Assembly: GCF_003364195.1 (NCBI RefSeq)
Contig: NZ_NXLQ01000001.1
Location: forward strand, 248,001 to 312,000
DNA: 64,000 bases
Source: Helicobacter didelphidarum
GTDB lineage: Bacteria > Campylobacterota > Campylobacteria > Campylobacterales > Helicobacteraceae
Direction: 5' to 3'
The notes under the pieces are model-generated. The model had not been told where the DNA came from and searched no databases. It saw nothing but the letters and a program-made list of their open reading frames with translations. Made by a program: the position numbers and the translations under genes. Shown one piece after another: positions 29,424 through 38,175 of this stretch. How positions within the stretch are numbered: the first letter of the stretch is position 1; every line of letters begins with the position of its first letter.

Positions 29424-29656
29424 CAAATTGTCCCGCTGCATTTTTCTGTAAAAGTAATTTTATCAAAAGAATTAAGCGATTAAAAATAAAATTTACTTTA
29501 AATCTCTAAATATATGTCATGGTGATTACGAAAAATAAAATTTTGGATTATATATTGCATATTTTATGTATTTTTTTCGTTAAAATACGCTTTAATCAGC
29601 AAAATAAGTTGAAAGAGTATTTGAAATAATTTATATAACTTCTTATAAGGAAAATT

Positions 29657-32476
29657 ATGGAAAAGGATTATAAAAAAACACTTATCTTACCACAGACAAA
29701 TTTCCCAATGAAAGGTAATCTCCCACAAAAAGAACCTCCAAGATATAAAGCATGGAAAGATTTTGCTTACATGCAAATGAGTAAAAAAAGAAATACAGAA
29801 TCTCACAATGCCAATGCTTACAATATGCAATTTACTCTGCATGATGGACCACCTTATGCTAATGGGCATTTACATGTAGGACATGCACTCAATAAGATTC
29901 TAAAAGATTTTATTATCAAATATCATTATTTTACTGGGAAACAAGTATTTTATACGCCCGGGTGGGATTGTCATGGTTTGCCAATAGAACAACAAGTATC
30001 AAGTACATTTGAGGCACAAAATATTACTCCAACAACATTACAAACGCGTCAAGCCTGTCGCGAACATGCAGAAAAATTTGTTTCTATTCAAAAAGATGAA
30101 TTTTTGGCAATGGGTGTTATTGGCGATTTTGATAATCCATATAAAACAATGAAATATACATTTGAAGCTAATATTTATCGTGCTTTGGTAAGAATTGCAG
30201 AAAATGGAATCCTTACACAAAGAAGTAAACCAATCTTTTGGAGTTGGGCAGCAAAAAGTGCTTTAGCAGAAGCTGAAGTTGAATATAAAGATAAAAAGTC
30301 AGATTCTATTTTTGTTCAATTTAAATTACATGGAGATGCTTTAAAAGCCTTGCAATTAGAATCTTATCAAACAACGCATTCTCCTTTTATGGTTATATGG
30401 ACAACAACACCATGGACACTTCCTAGCAATGTAGCCATAGCATTGAAGCCAAAAGAACAATATGTGCTTACATCAAATGGTGCAATTGTGGCACAAAGAC
30501 TTTATGAATCCCTTAAAAATAGGGGGCTTATACAAGGTGAAATTCTTACGACAATCAAAGCGGAATCCTTTGAACATCTCAAAGCGATTAATCCACTCAA
30601 TAACAGAGAATCTTTACTTATTCTTGCAGAATATGTGAGTATGGAAGATGGCACAGGAATGGTGCATAATGCACCCGGACACGGTGAAGATGATTATTTT
30701 GCATGTTTAAAATATAATCTGCCAGTAATTATGCCTGTTGATGATGCTGGATTATTTGATGATAGTCTTGTGAAGCAAGGGCTTTTTCCACAAGAAATAG
30801 TAACAGAATTTGTTGGTATGCATATCTTTAAGGCACAAAAAAGAATTATAGAGATTCTTAAAGATGTGAAAGCTTTACTTTATCACGAAGAAATTACGCA
30901 TTCTTATCCACATTGTTGGCGGACAAATAAACCTGTTATATTTCGTGCAACAAAACAATGGTTTATTCTTATGGATAAGCCATATCATGACAATAAAACA
31001 TTGCGTGAGGTAGCTTTAGAAGAGATTGAAAAGACAAGATTTTATCCTGAAAATGGAATCAATAGAATTAAAACAATGGTTCAAAATCGTCCTGATTGGT
31101 GTATCTCAAGACAAAGAGATTGGGGTGTGCCTATTGCTTTCTTTCTTGATAAAGAGAGTGGAGAACCTTTGCTAGATTCTGTGGTTACGACACACATTGC
31201 TGATTTATTTGAAAAACATGGTTGTGATATATGGTGGGAGAAAGAAATAGAAGATTTATTACCACAATTTTATAAAAATAAAGCACAAAATTACACAAAG
31301 AATATGCATATTTTAGATGTGTGGTTTGATAGTGGTAGCACTTGGTTTGCGGTTTTAGAATCTAAAGATTATAACGCAGGATATTATCCAAGCTCTATGT
31401 ATTTAGAAGGAAGCGACCAACATAGAGGTTGGTTCCAAAGTTCTCTTTTGGTAAGTTGTGCTATTAATAAAAAAGCTCCATTTCATAGTATTGTAACACA
31501 TGGATTCACTATTGATGATAAAAGCGAGAAAATGGCTAAAAGTAAAGGAAATGTCCTTGCTCCAAATAAGATTATTACAGAATATGGTAGCGAAATCCTG
31601 CGTTTATGGGTAGCTTTAAGTGATTATAAAAATGATGTGCAGATTTCACAAAATATTCTTAAACAAGTGAGCGAAAATTACTTAAAGATTCGTAACACCA
31701 TTCGCTTTTTACTTGCAAACACACAAGGCTTACAGAAGCTTGATTTTGAACATTTAAGCATGATTGATATATGGGTATTGCATGAGGCACAAAAGGTATT
31801 TAGGGAAATTGATAGGCTTTTTGGTGATTATGATTTTTCAAAAGGTTTTCAGATTCTCAATAGCTTTATCACAGCAACTTTGAGCGGAATCTATCTTGAC
31901 ATTTGTAAGGATAGCCTCTATTGTGATAGTCTTGTTTCACCCAAACGCATTGCAATACAAAGTGTCTTTGCACTCATTGCAAATAGAATCTTGCATATTC
32001 TTGCACCATTTCTCACTTACACAATTGATGAAGCTATAGAGTATGCCAATGAAACGATAAAAGGAAACGCAAAAAATGTTTTTGAGTTACAGAAAATTGA
32101 TTTTCCAAATTTAGAATCTTATAATATTCAGCTCAATGACTTTGTAATATTTTTAGAGTTACGAAGATTGTTTAACGAAAATATTGATAGGCTTAAAAAA
32201 GAAAAAGTTATTAAATCAAGTCTTGAGTTAGAATTGGTAATTCCTGAAAATTTTAAGAATCATGTAAAATTAATAGAAGATTTTTTGATGGTAAGTGTAT
32301 GTAAAGTTGGTGATACAAATTCATTTGATTCCAATGATTTATTCTTTAATTTATGTATCGATGAAAATACTTTCATTGTATATAAATCAAATAATCATAA
32401 ATGTCCTCGTTGTTGGCAGTTTAAGGCTAATAATCAAGATAGTCTTTGTCATCGTTGTCAAGAAGTTTTAGGATAA
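29657..32476 (+). CDS. ileS: Isoleucyl-tRNA synthetase
   Basis: Charges tRNA-Ile with isoleucine and edits valine. It has 939 residues in the usual order: class I catalytic core with PPYANGHLHVGHALNKILKD (HIGH-type motif), the CP1 editing domain (about 200-400, with VIWTTTPWTLPSN and GTGMVHNAPGHGEDDYF), the EKMAKSKGNV (KMSKS-type) loop, the anticodon domain, and a C-terminal zinc knuckle CPRCW...CHRCQ. Start ATG at 29657 follows AAGGAAAAT. Confidence 0.98.
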   Translation: MEKDYKKTLILPQTNFPMKGNLPQKEPPRYKAWKDFAYMQMSKKRNTESHNANAYNMQFTLHDGPPYANGHLHVGHALNKILKDFIIKYHYFTGKQVFYTPGWDCHGLPIEQQVSSTFEAQNITPTTLQTRQACREHAEKFVSIQKDEFLAMGVIGDFDNPYKTMKYTFEANIYRALVRIAENGILTQRSKPIFWSWAAKSALAEAEVEYKDKKSDSIFVQFKLHGDALKALQLESYQTTHSPFMVIWTTTPWTLPSNVAIALKPKEQYVLTSNGAIVAQRLYESLKNRGLIQGEILTTIKAESFEHLKAINPLNNRESLLILAEYVSMEDGTGMVHNAPGHGEDDYFACLKYNLPVIMPVDDAGLFDDSLVKQGLFPQEIVTEFVGMHIFKAQKRIIEILKDVKALLYHEEITHSYPHCWRTNKPVIFRATKQWFILMDKPYHDNKTLREVALEEIEKTRFYPENGINRIKTMVQNRPDWCISRQRDWGVPIAFFLDKESGEPLLDSVVTTHIADLFEKHGCDIWWEKEIEDLLPQFYKNKAQNYTKNMHILDVWFDSGSTWFAVLESKDYNAGYYPSSMYLEGSDQHRGWFQSSLLVSCAINKKAPFHSIVTHGFTIDDKSEKMAKSKGNVLAPNKIITEYGSEILRLWVALSDYKNDVQISQNILKQVSENYLKIRNTIRFLLANTQGLQKLDFEHLSMIDIWVLHEAQKVFREIDRLFGDYDFSKGFQILNSFITATLSGIYLDICKDSLYCDSLVSPKRIAIQSVFALIANRILHILAPFLTYTIDEAIEYANETIKGNAKNVFELQKIDFPNLESYNIQLNDFVIFLELRRLFNENIDRLKKEKVIKSSLELELVIPENFKNHVKLIEDFLMVSVCKVGDTNSFDSNDLFFNLCIDENTFIVYKSNNHKCPRCWQFKANNQDSLCHRCQEVLG

Positions 32477-32620
32477 CTAATATTGAACCTTTCTAAAAAG
32501 ATATAGAGAAGAGTTTAGTGTCTTTCTATTTATGAATATATTCTATATATGAATGTTATTTAACTCTCATGATATGATGAATTTTAGAGTAAAATATTGG
32601 AAAGTACATACTGTGAAAGA

Positions 32621-32655
32621 GTAAGAATTCCCCTTATATTTTAAAAAATTCTTAC
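32621..32655. repeat. Inverted repeat between convergent genes
   Basis: GTAAGAATT and its exact reverse complement AATTCTTAC flank a 17-base loop, between the ends of ileS and the leftward lipoprotein gene. It could help end transcripts from either side, though no T run adjoins it. Confidence 0.4.
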
Positions 32656-32660
32656 ACGAT

Positions 32661-32682
32661 AATAGCTATAATGCTATTTTTT
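32661..32682 (+). terminator. Intrinsic terminator candidate downstream of ileS
   Basis: AATAGC, six-base loop TATAAT, GCTATT, then more T residues. A short stem with a T run, 185 bases after the ileS stop. Confidence 0.5.
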
Positions 32683-32689
32683 ACAAAAG

Positions 32690-33175
32690 CTATTTTTGTC
32701 CGCAGTCATACAGATCGCCATAGATTCTATATGAAATTATATCCGCATTAGCTGGAATTGGGTCCCATGTTGTGCAGTCTACTTCAGAAATCTTTGTTTC
32801 CATTTTTTTCTTATTTGTTTCGCTTGGCACTTCTGTTTTTATGCGACATTTCATTTCTTCTTTTGCAATTGCAATCATTACTTTCTGACCCTCTTTAATA
32901 GCATAGACAGATTCGTTTTTAAGTTGATTAATTGCACCTTGTCGCATTTTTTGTTTCGTTGCACCCGAAGTATTACCAACTTCTTCATAACCTTCACTTT
33001 CACCAACAATTTTACAATTATATGGCTTACTGCTTGTAATAGTAATACCTCTTGCTTTATCATCTAATGTTGAAGGTGTAAAAGGTGGTTTTGGTTTTGG
33101 AGCTTCTGGCTTATTACCAAAACAACCACTTAATAAAATAGCTATTCCGCAAACATTATACTGCAGATAGAGCAT
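32690..33175 (-). CDS. Small envelope lipoprotein, signal peptide possibly frameshifted
   Basis: A 161-residue frame with lipobox LLSGC, a proline-rich linker (NKPEAPKPKPPFTPS) and a compact domain with five later cysteines (PYNCKI, MKCRIK, VDCTTW, YDCGQK). No family function recognised; the fold resembles small cysteine-bridged sensor lipoproteins only in general shape. The in-frame start has no ribosome site. A better start, ATG at 33197 with AAAGGAT upstream, reads MTLKHLKYALSAV and stops; deleting one base near 33158 would join it to the lipobox frame as a textbook lipoprotein signal. So the gene is either frameshifted (real or sequencing) or starts weakly at 33175. Confidence 0.65.
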   Translation of the reverse strand: MLYLQYNVCGIAILLSGCFGNKPEAPKPKPPFTPSTLDDKARGITITSSKPYNCKIVGESEGYEEVGNTSGATKQKMRQGAINQLKNESVYAIKEGQKVMIAIAKEEMKCRIKTEVPSETNKKKMETKISEVDCTTWDPIPANADIISYRIYGDLYDCGQK

Positions 33176-33358
33176 ATTTAAGATGTTTTAAAGTCATTAT
33201 AAATCCTTTATCTTGTAAAATTCCCGTGTGATACGGAGAGGTGATTATACAAAAAAAACAAGTCAAGCCTACTTTTAAGATTTTTAAAATCTGATTTATA
33301 AGTATATAACTATTGTTATTTGCATGTAAGAAGTTTTTTCATTAAGGTAATTCTAATT

Positions 33359-33375
33359 TTGGCACATATTTTGCT
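33359..33375 (+). promoter_or_regulatory. Sigma-54 promoter for flgE2
   Basis: TTGGCAC, five bases, TTGCT: GG at -24 and GC at -12 with 12-base spacing, matching the RpoN consensus. It lies about 90 bases before the start of a hook-protein gene, as expected for middle flagellar genes in Helicobacter controlled by FlgR and RpoN. Confidence 0.85.
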
Positions 33376-33466
33376 AGCTAACACAAAATAACTTCACTTA
33401 TTTGTGAAAGCTAGATTTATCAAGAAAGATTCTAGTAGATTTAAGGAAAGTTTTGCAGGAGGCAAC

Positions 33467-35269
33467 ATGAATGATACAATGTTAAATGCGGTCAGTGGGA
33501 TTAAAACTCATCAGTTTGGGCTTGATAGCATTTCAAATAACATAGCCAATGTCAATACGACAGGATATAAAGCAAATGATCCGCAGTTTAAAACTCTCTT
33601 TTCTCGTAGCATGGATTCTCTTAATGCTTCAACGGTTACAAATAATGATTTTAGCTATGGAGTTACTGGTGGGAGCAATAATATTATTACAAAGATTGGG
33701 AATCTTAAAAAAGCAGATAGTGATACAGCAGTAGCATATACCGGAAAAGGTTGGTTTGTTGTTGGTAAAAATAAAGAGGGACAATTTGAAATTAATGATG
33801 ATGATTTTAAGGTAAGCGATGAGAATTTCTTTACAAAGAATGGAGATTTTACGATAGATTCTGATGGATATTTAGTAAATTCAGAGGGATATTATCTTTA
33901 TGGAGTGAATCTTGGGAAAATAAAAGACAATAGTTTTAAAGCTTCTCAGGATCCTGAAAAAGATTATAAAGAATTGGCAAAAGGGGTTATGAAGCCAATC
34001 TCTATCCCACCTCAAATTAGCTATCAACCTGTTGAAACTACAAAGGTTGATTTGTCTGTGAATCTTAATCGCACCGGAGAACTTAAAAATGTTGTTGAGG
34101 CTTATACAACAAATGGTGTTTTTAACGAAATGGGTTTTTTTAATCAAGATTTTAACGCATTGGCAAATCGTGATGGAGATATGATTCGTCCAAATAATTT
34201 TCCTAAAGCTGACCTTGAAGTAACTTTGCCCGATGGGACAATTCAAGTGTTGCATTATGAATATGGTGATGGCACATCATCTCAAGGTAAATTTCATACT
34301 ATTGGGCAATTACAATATCTTATCAAACGAGATAGTGGGCTTGACTTAGAGCTAAATCGAGGACAAAATGGTGTGATTGACCCAAAAGGTGTACTTGTGT
34401 TAAAAAACAATACAAATACTCCTGTGAAAGTAAAGGTAAGCGGGAATTTTTTTGAACGACTACACATTACTGGTGAAATGGATCCAATGAACAAAAATGA
34501 TTATATTGCAGGAACAAATCTTGGTGTGCCAAGCTTCACAAATACAACTGAAATTTTTGATCCAAGTGGTAAAAAATATGCCTTACGAAGCGAGTATTTT
34601 TTAGTGAATGCGGGTGATGGAGAAGGTGTGCAAAAATCTCCAGAAACATGGAATGTCCGTAGTTATATCCATGAGTTTTCTGGAAATAGAATGCTCGTGA
34701 GTTCTGAAGTAAAAGAAGGAAAGATATTTTTTAATCCACAAGGAAAGGCAGATGCAGATGATTTAAAGATTCCATTCTTAGGAGAAAAAGAAATTACACT
34801 TTCTCTTAATCGTAGCACCAATCATGTTTATACAGAATCTGGTTTAAACAATACAGAACAAGATGGCAAGAATCGTGGTGAAATGTCAAATATTAGAATC
34901 AATAATGAAGGTATTATTTCTGTTGCTTTTACTAATGGTCAAACAGAGGCGATTGGACGCGTAGGATTAGCAATGTTTGCTAATGATCAAGGTTTGCGTA
35001 AAGTTGGTGGGAATCTTTATGCATTGAATCCAACCACAGCAAATGGTGAGGTTGTGCAACAAAGTGGAAAACCAAAACTTGTATGGGGGGAGGATTCTAA
35101 TCTCAAGCAAGGTAAAGTGATACAAGGGATGGTCGAGACAAGCAATGTTGATGTTGCAGATGCTTTGACTAATCTTATACTAATGCAAAGGGGTTATTCA
35201 ATGAATGCTAAAGCATTTACAACTTCCGATGATTTGATTAAAGAAGCTATTGCCTTGAAACGTGCATAA
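33467..35269 (+). CDS. flgE2: Flagellar hook protein FlgE2-type
   Basis: A 600-residue axial flagellar protein. N-terminal rod/hook signature MLNAVSGIKTHQFGLDSISNNIANVNTTGYKA and C-terminal partner GQTEAIGRVGLAMFAND, VQGMVE-like (IQGMVETSNVDVADALTNLI) and RGYSMNAKAFTTSDDLIKEAI flank a long variable middle. It is secreted by the flagellar export apparatus and polymerises outside the cell. The size fits the second FlgE paralogue of H. pylori better than the main 718-residue hook protein. I use the ATG at 33467, with GGAGG at the right distance; the frame opens further upstream to 33404. The sigma-54 promoter at 33359-33375 supports the assignment. Confidence 0.88.
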   Translation: MNDTMLNAVSGIKTHQFGLDSISNNIANVNTTGYKANDPQFKTLFSRSMDSLNASTVTNNDFSYGVTGGSNNIITKIGNLKKADSDTAVAYTGKGWFVVGKNKEGQFEINDDDFKVSDENFFTKNGDFTIDSDGYLVNSEGYYLYGVNLGKIKDNSFKASQDPEKDYKELAKGVMKPISIPPQISYQPVETTKVDLSVNLNRTGELKNVVEAYTTNGVFNEMGFFNQDFNALANRDGDMIRPNNFPKADLEVTLPDGTIQVLHYEYGDGTSSQGKFHTIGQLQYLIKRDSGLDLELNRGQNGVIDPKGVLVLKNNTNTPVKVKVSGNFFERLHITGEMDPMNKNDYIAGTNLGVPSFTNTTEIFDPSGKKYALRSEYFLVNAGDGEGVQKSPETWNVRSYIHEFSGNRMLVSSEVKEGKIFFNPQGKADADDLKIPFLGEKEITLSLNRSTNHVYTESGLNNTEQDGKNRGEMSNIRINNEGIISVAFTNGQTEAIGRVGLAMFANDQGLRKVGGNLYALNPTTANGEVVQQSGKPKLVWGEDSNLKQGKVIQGMVETSNVDVADALTNLILMQRGYSMNAKAFTTSDDLIKEAIALKRA

Positions 35270-35474
35270 TTATTTTTTAAAGATTTTCTATCAATTTATC
35301 AAGTGTATTTTAGTTAAAAGATTATAAAAAGTTTTTCATAATTTTATATTTCTGCATTGAAGTTTAAATTCTTTGAATCTATATTCTTAGTAAAAATTTT
35401 ATTTAAGAATGTAGATTACTGAACAATTAAAGTAAATTTTATGTATTTTGGCACAATAGAATTTAAGGAAAAAT

Positions 35475-35720
35475 ATGTTTCCATTTAGTGATGAAGAGTT
35501 ATTGCAACCAGTTTTAATGAGTATTGAGAAAGTGCGTCCTATGCTTTTACGAGATGGTGGGAATATCGAAGTAGTAAAGATTCAAAATACTAAAGTGTTT
35601 GTTCGTTTAGAGGGGGCTTGTAGCGGGTGTCTGAGTCGTCATCTTACTTTAAAAAATGGTGTTGAGCAAACATTGCGTAGAGATATTCATCCTGATATTG
35701 AGGTCGTTGAAATCTTGTAA
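35475..35720 (+). CDS. NifU C-terminal-domain iron-sulfur carrier
   Basis: An 81-residue protein made only of the NifU C-terminal (Nfu) domain: IEKVRPMLLRDGGNIEVV and the cluster-binding CSGC pair in LEGACSGCLSRHLTLKNGVEQTL. Such proteins hold and pass Fe-S clusters to target enzymes. Start ATG follows AAGGAAAA. The scaffold NifU and NifS are not in the window. Confidence 0.92.
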   Translation: MFPFSDEELLQPVLMSIEKVRPMLLRDGGNIEVVKIQNTKVFVRLEGACSGCLSRHLTLKNGVEQTLRRDIHPDIEVVEIL

Positions 35721-36090
35721 ATTATTATCCGGATCTATCAGCAAAATAATGTCTATGAGGAATTTTTAAGAGAAATCAAAAGTGTGCTATCTGTTCAAGA
35801 AAATAAGATGATTTAACTCTCAATTTTCTTAAAAGGTATAATCGCAAAATAATCATTCCTTATTTTATGCTATGTAATAAAATAAATATTAATACAAAAG
35901 AATAGGGTAGTTAAATTTGTAGTGTACTAGATAAAATTATTTTTTTAAGTTTTTGTGGCAAGAAAATATGGGTATAATTATAATAAAGATGTATGGTAAT
36001 AAAATAAAAAATCATAGCAAAATATAGGAATTTTGAAGATTTTTTTGTAGAATTTAGCCTTTATTTACTACAATAATGGAAAGGTGCAAG
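35721..36090. other. Intergenic with candidate -10 boxes
   Basis: About 370 bases between the Nfu-domain gene and the rsmE pair. Two TATAAT boxes preceded by GG (35837-35842 and 35973-35978) could drive the downstream pair. No gene with a ribosome site is visible. Confidence 0.45.
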
Positions 36091-36534
36091 ATGGATTTTG
36101 AGGAAAATTTTAGTTTCTTTTTGAGTGATGCATATACACAAGGCTCTCTTATGCATGAGATTTTCACATGTATGTTTATACTTCCTTATGTATGGTATTT
36201 GCTTGTGCTTTTTTCACATAAAACTTACCTCTCAATGAATAATAAAATATATTTTATTATGCCGATTACTTTCTTTTTGTTAAGTGTAGCTATTGTTACA
36301 GGAATATTTTTGTTATCTATGAGAGGTTTTATTTTCGATTTGCGGATTATTCTTATGATTATTGTATGTTACATTTTTCTTGCAGGAGAAATTTATCGTT
36401 TAGTCACATTAAAAAAGGCGAAGACAAGCTTGGAGGGCATGAAGAAATATACAAAATTCTGTAAAATTATGTATTTTCTATTTTTACTGCTTTATTTTAT
36501 CGTAATTGGCTTCTCTAAAGCCTATAAAGGGTAA
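36091..36534 (+). CDS. Four-helix membrane protein of unknown function
   Basis: About 147 residues with four strongly hydrophobic helices (roughly 20-40, 53-75, 85-103 and 122-143), lysine-rich connecting loops and no recognisable catalytic motif. I use the ATG at 36091, which follows AAAGGTG; an ATG 15 bases earlier has no ribosome site. The stop shares one base with the rsmE start, so the two are translationally coupled. Not recognised as a named family. Confidence 0.75.
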   Translation: MDFEENFSFFLSDAYTQGSLMHEIFTCMFILPYVWYLLVLFSHKTYLSMNNKIYFIMPITFFLLSVAIVTGIFLLSMRGFIFDLRIILMIIVCYIFLAGEIYRLVTLKKAKTSLEGMKKYTKFCKIMYFLFLLLYFIVIGFSKAYKG

Positions 36535-37310
36535 TGATGCAATTCTTTTATCATAAAGATGCAGGACTACATCAAATTATGTTAGATTCCAGAGATTCTC
36601 ATTATTTATTTCGGGTACGAAGATTTAAAGAAAATGGTATTTTAAAAGTCAGGAATCTTCATGATGATACATTATATTTTTATAAACATACAAAAAAATC
36701 AAATTTTATATTAGAATCTCTTTTACAAGATTCTAATCAATTTACTAAAGATTCTCAAGAACTACATTTAATTGTAGCAATGATTGATACCAAAGATATT
36801 TATGATACATTAAGTATGCTTAACGCTCTTAATGTGAGTTCATTAAATCTTTTTTATGCTGACTATTCGCAAAAAAATCGTAAAATTGACTTACAAAAAG
36901 CACAAAAAATCCTTTATTACTCATGTATGCAATGTGGTCGAAGTAATTTTATGTCAATCAATATATTTTCAGATTTATCAGATGTTTTTTGTGCTTTTGA
37001 GAAGGCATGCTATATTGATTTTGCTAGAGAATCTTTTACTATCACAAAGATTCCATTGTATAATAATCACTCATTACAAGATACAGCTATTTGTTCTTAT
37101 CAGCCTCTAATGCTTGAATCACTTCCTGCGAATCTCTTGCAAGAATGTGCCAAAAATGGTATTATTATTGGTGCAGAGGGTGGTTTTAGTCCAAGAGAAA
37201 GAGCTGAAATTTTCTCAAATAAAACATGTTATAGCCTATCAACATCACACATTCTTACAGCACATTTAACAAGTATTTACATAGCAAGCTTATGTATGGC
37301 AAAGTTATAA
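36534..37310 (+). CDS. rsmE: 16S rRNA m3U1498 methyltransferase RsmE
   Basis: Methylates U1498 of 16S rRNA in the assembled 30S subunit. The 258 residues show an N-terminal PUA-like domain (DSRDSHYLFRVRRFKENG) and a SPOUT knot with SYSQKN-type (ADYSQKNRKIDLQKAQKIL) helix, MQCGRSN, IIGAEGGFSPRERAEIF and the C-terminal SHILTAHLTSIYIAS. An alternative ATG lies three bases on. Coupled to the upstream membrane protein. Confidence 0.93.
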   Translation: MMQFFYHKDAGLHQIMLDSRDSHYLFRVRRFKENGILKVRNLHDDTLYFYKHTKKSNFILESLLQDSNQFTKDSQELHLIVAMIDTKDIYDTLSMLNALNVSSLNLFYADYSQKNRKIDLQKAQKILYYSCMQCGRSNFMSINIFSDLSDVFCAFEKACYIDFARESFTITKIPLYNNHSLQDTAICSYQPLMLESLPANLLQECAKNGIIIGAEGGFSPRERAEIFSNKTCYSLSTSHILTAHLTSIYIASLCMAKL

Positions 37311-37694
37311 GAACTCAATAATCTTACCCTCTGTTTGGCTGTTCGTTTAATAGTATCTTATTCAATATGCTTTTTGTGTTTTGTGGTATGAAGTAAAATA
37401 TGGATATGTATTAAACACTTTATTTTTTAGAGAAAGTGGTTTCGAAAAAAAAGGGGGGGGAGGGGGAATAAATAATGTGGATTTTTAGAGTTATTATTTA
37501 ATTTTGTATTTTTTACATCTCAAACTTTTCTGGTAATAAATTTTAGTATAGTTAAAGTTTAACGAATTATTATAGTATAGCACTTTTGCTACAATACAAT
37601 CATTCTTTCATGTCTTATTTCAGAGATGAATGAACTCACAATGCTTTAAGTGCAATAAAGAATTGGAGTTTCATATTCCAAAGTGCCATTTATT
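37311..37694. other. Intergenic between convergent genes, with poly-G tract
   Basis: About 380 bases after rsmE and before the end of the rhodanese gene. It holds A8-G8-A-G5 at 37445-37466. No open frame crosses the tract in a way that suggests a current gene. Confidence 0.5.
37453..37466 (+). repeat. Poly-G tract (G8-A-G5) in non-coding DNA
   Basis: Eight Gs, an A and five Gs directly after eight As. Such tracts are slippage-prone in Helicobacter and are rare by chance in AT-rich DNA. No promoter or gene clearly depends on its length here. Confidence 0.7.
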
Positions 37695-38054
37695 CTAATA
37701 ACTTAAATCTTTTAAACAATCTTTATTATCGCCAACAATTTCAAATTTCTCATAGAATCTTGAAAATATATCATCAAAGAAATATATATTATTGCAACCT
37801 CTTTTTACTAATTCACTTCCCATTTGGGAGGCTCTTCCACCGCGTTTGCAATGCACCAAAACCTTTTTTTCTGGGTTATCCTTTGCGAGATTGCAGATTG
37901 CATGAGGTTCTTTAATATTTGGCACTCCTTTGATTCTGGCAGCACATACTTCTTCTGGATCTCGTATATCAATAACCATATAGTTATTTAAATTCATTTC
38001 TTCAATATATACAGGCTTTGCTAAACTCTTATAATTTTTACCATATTCTTGCAT
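37695..38054 (-). CDS. Single-domain rhodanese-like protein
   Basis: A 119-residue cytoplasmic rhodanese domain: MVIDIRDPEEVCAARIKGVPNI at the N-terminal side and the active-site loop VHCKRGGRASQM with the persulfide cysteine. It probably moves sulfane sulfur or acts in redox sensing; the acceptor is unknown. It is the gene immediately downstream of asd on the same strand, with a 121-base gap. Confidence 0.85.
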   Translation of the reverse strand: MQEYGKNYKSLAKPVYIEEMNLNNYMVIDIRDPEEVCAARIKGVPNIKEPHAICNLAKDNPEKKVLVHCKRGGRASQMGSELVKRGCNNIYFFDDIFSRFYEKFEIVGDNKDCLKDLSY

Positions 38055-38175
38055 GATTAATCCTTAAAATAAAATATTAGATTTATTCTAACTTGATTTG
38101 ATTAATAGAGTATCAATTATGTTTATTTTCTATTAACTCTTAGGAAAATGAACTTTATGGTAACACATAGAGAAT

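Noticed and set aside
35454-35474. Possible sigma-54 promoter (TTGGCAC) before the Nfu-domain gene
   Set aside because: The -24 half is present but there is no GC at -12, unlike the site at 33359-33375.
35721-35816. In-frame extension of 31 codons after the stop of the Nfu-domain gene
   Set aside because: An open run of that length after a stop is not rare, it has no start or ribosome site, and the domain is complete without it.
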